Part shown: piece after piece, positions 63,940 to 64,000 of the stretch | How the letters are laid out: each line of letters opens with the position of its first letter | Numbering within the stretch: the first letter of the stretch is position 1 | DNA from: Sergeia podlipaevii | Taxonomy: Eukaryota > Euglenozoa > Kinetoplastea > Trypanosomatida > Trypanosomatidae | DNA length: 64,000 nt | Direction of reading: 5' to 3' | Assembly: GCA_030849805.1 (NCBI GenBank) | Contig: JASANZ010002245.1 | Location: 38,823 to 102,822 of the forward strand | Program-made: the position numbers and the translations under genes | The notes under the pieces: model-generated | The model's database searches: none | What the model saw: only the letters and a program-made list of their open reading frames with translations | What the model was told of the DNA's origin: nothing

Positions 63940-64000
63940 TTAGCAACCAGGATAGTCCAGAGAGTCACCGTCACACCACACTACGGTGATCCGTTCAGTT
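63940..64000 (-). CDS. Possible C-terminal end of the next gene (partial)
   Basis: The last 61 bases are less AT-rich than spacer and contain one minus-strand frame of 19 codons ending in TAA at 63942-63940 (TERITVVWCDGDSLDYPGC). The other two minus frames stop early. This could be the 3' end of a gene running beyond the window. It is too short to identify. Confidence 0.25.
   Translation of the reverse strand, partial: TERITVVWCDGDSLDYPGC

Noticed and set aside
1..64000. CRISPR arrays, insertion sequences, bacterial operons, horizontal islands
   Set aside because: No spaced direct repeats of CRISPR type, no transposase or reverse transcriptase, and no bacterial-style gene overlap were seen. 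The gene layout is that of a kinetoplastid throughout.

Overview
The window reads as nuclear DNA of a trypanosomatid (kinetoplastid) flagellate. All 28 supported protein genes are intronless and lie on the minus strand. They are separated by AT-rich, homopolymer-rich spacers in which a polypyrimidine tract followed by AG, as seen on the minus strand, precedes many start codons. That is the layout of one polycistronic unit transcribed from right to left and matured by spliced-leader trans-splicing and polyadenylation. A cluster of kinetoplast-associated (KAP/HMG-type) protein genes supports this placement. I cannot assign a genus. No tRNA, rRNA, CRISPR array, transposon or plus-strand gene could be supported.

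From left to right (the reverse of transcription order): 0-9 kb holds the N-terminal part of isoleucyl-tRNA synthetase with a mitochondrial-type leader, a PRA1-family membrane protein, a SWIM zinc-finger protein resembling SWS1/ZSWIM7, and a probably N-myristoylated FAD oxidoreductase. 9-20 kb holds a cyclin L-like RS protein, a secretory-pathway saposin/canopy-like protein, a DEAH helicase, two unidentified proteins, and an ASCC2-like CUE protein. 20-34 kb holds a protein resembling a degenerate Roc-COR GTPase, a DCN1-like neddylation factor, a tiny basic protein, two unidentified proteins, and the pseudouridine synthase PUS7. 34-45 kb holds a Rab3GAP2-like protein, a short MscS-type channel, twin 47-residue micro-proteins, TRM6, and an LRR protein. 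45-64 kb holds a 1980-residue protein with a mitochondrial-type leader, a candidate CDT1 licensing factor, three KAP/HMG genes, and a proline-rich protein with strong codon bias.

The genes do not form a pathway operon, as is normal for trypanosomatid polycistrons. Themes do recur: RNA modification and processing (PUS7, TRM6, DEAH helicase, cyclin L, IleRS), genome maintenance (SWS1-like, CDT1-like, ASCC2-like), membrane traffic (PRA1, Rab3GAP2-like) and the mitochondrion/kinetoplast (KAPs, IleRS leader form, 1980-residue protein). The points most worth a second look are the CDT1-like protein, the IleRS gene laid out for dual targeting by alternative trans-splicing, the Roc-COR-like protein without a P-loop, the KAP cluster with a 160-bp block 97% identical between otherwise different genes, and the twin micro-protein genes.
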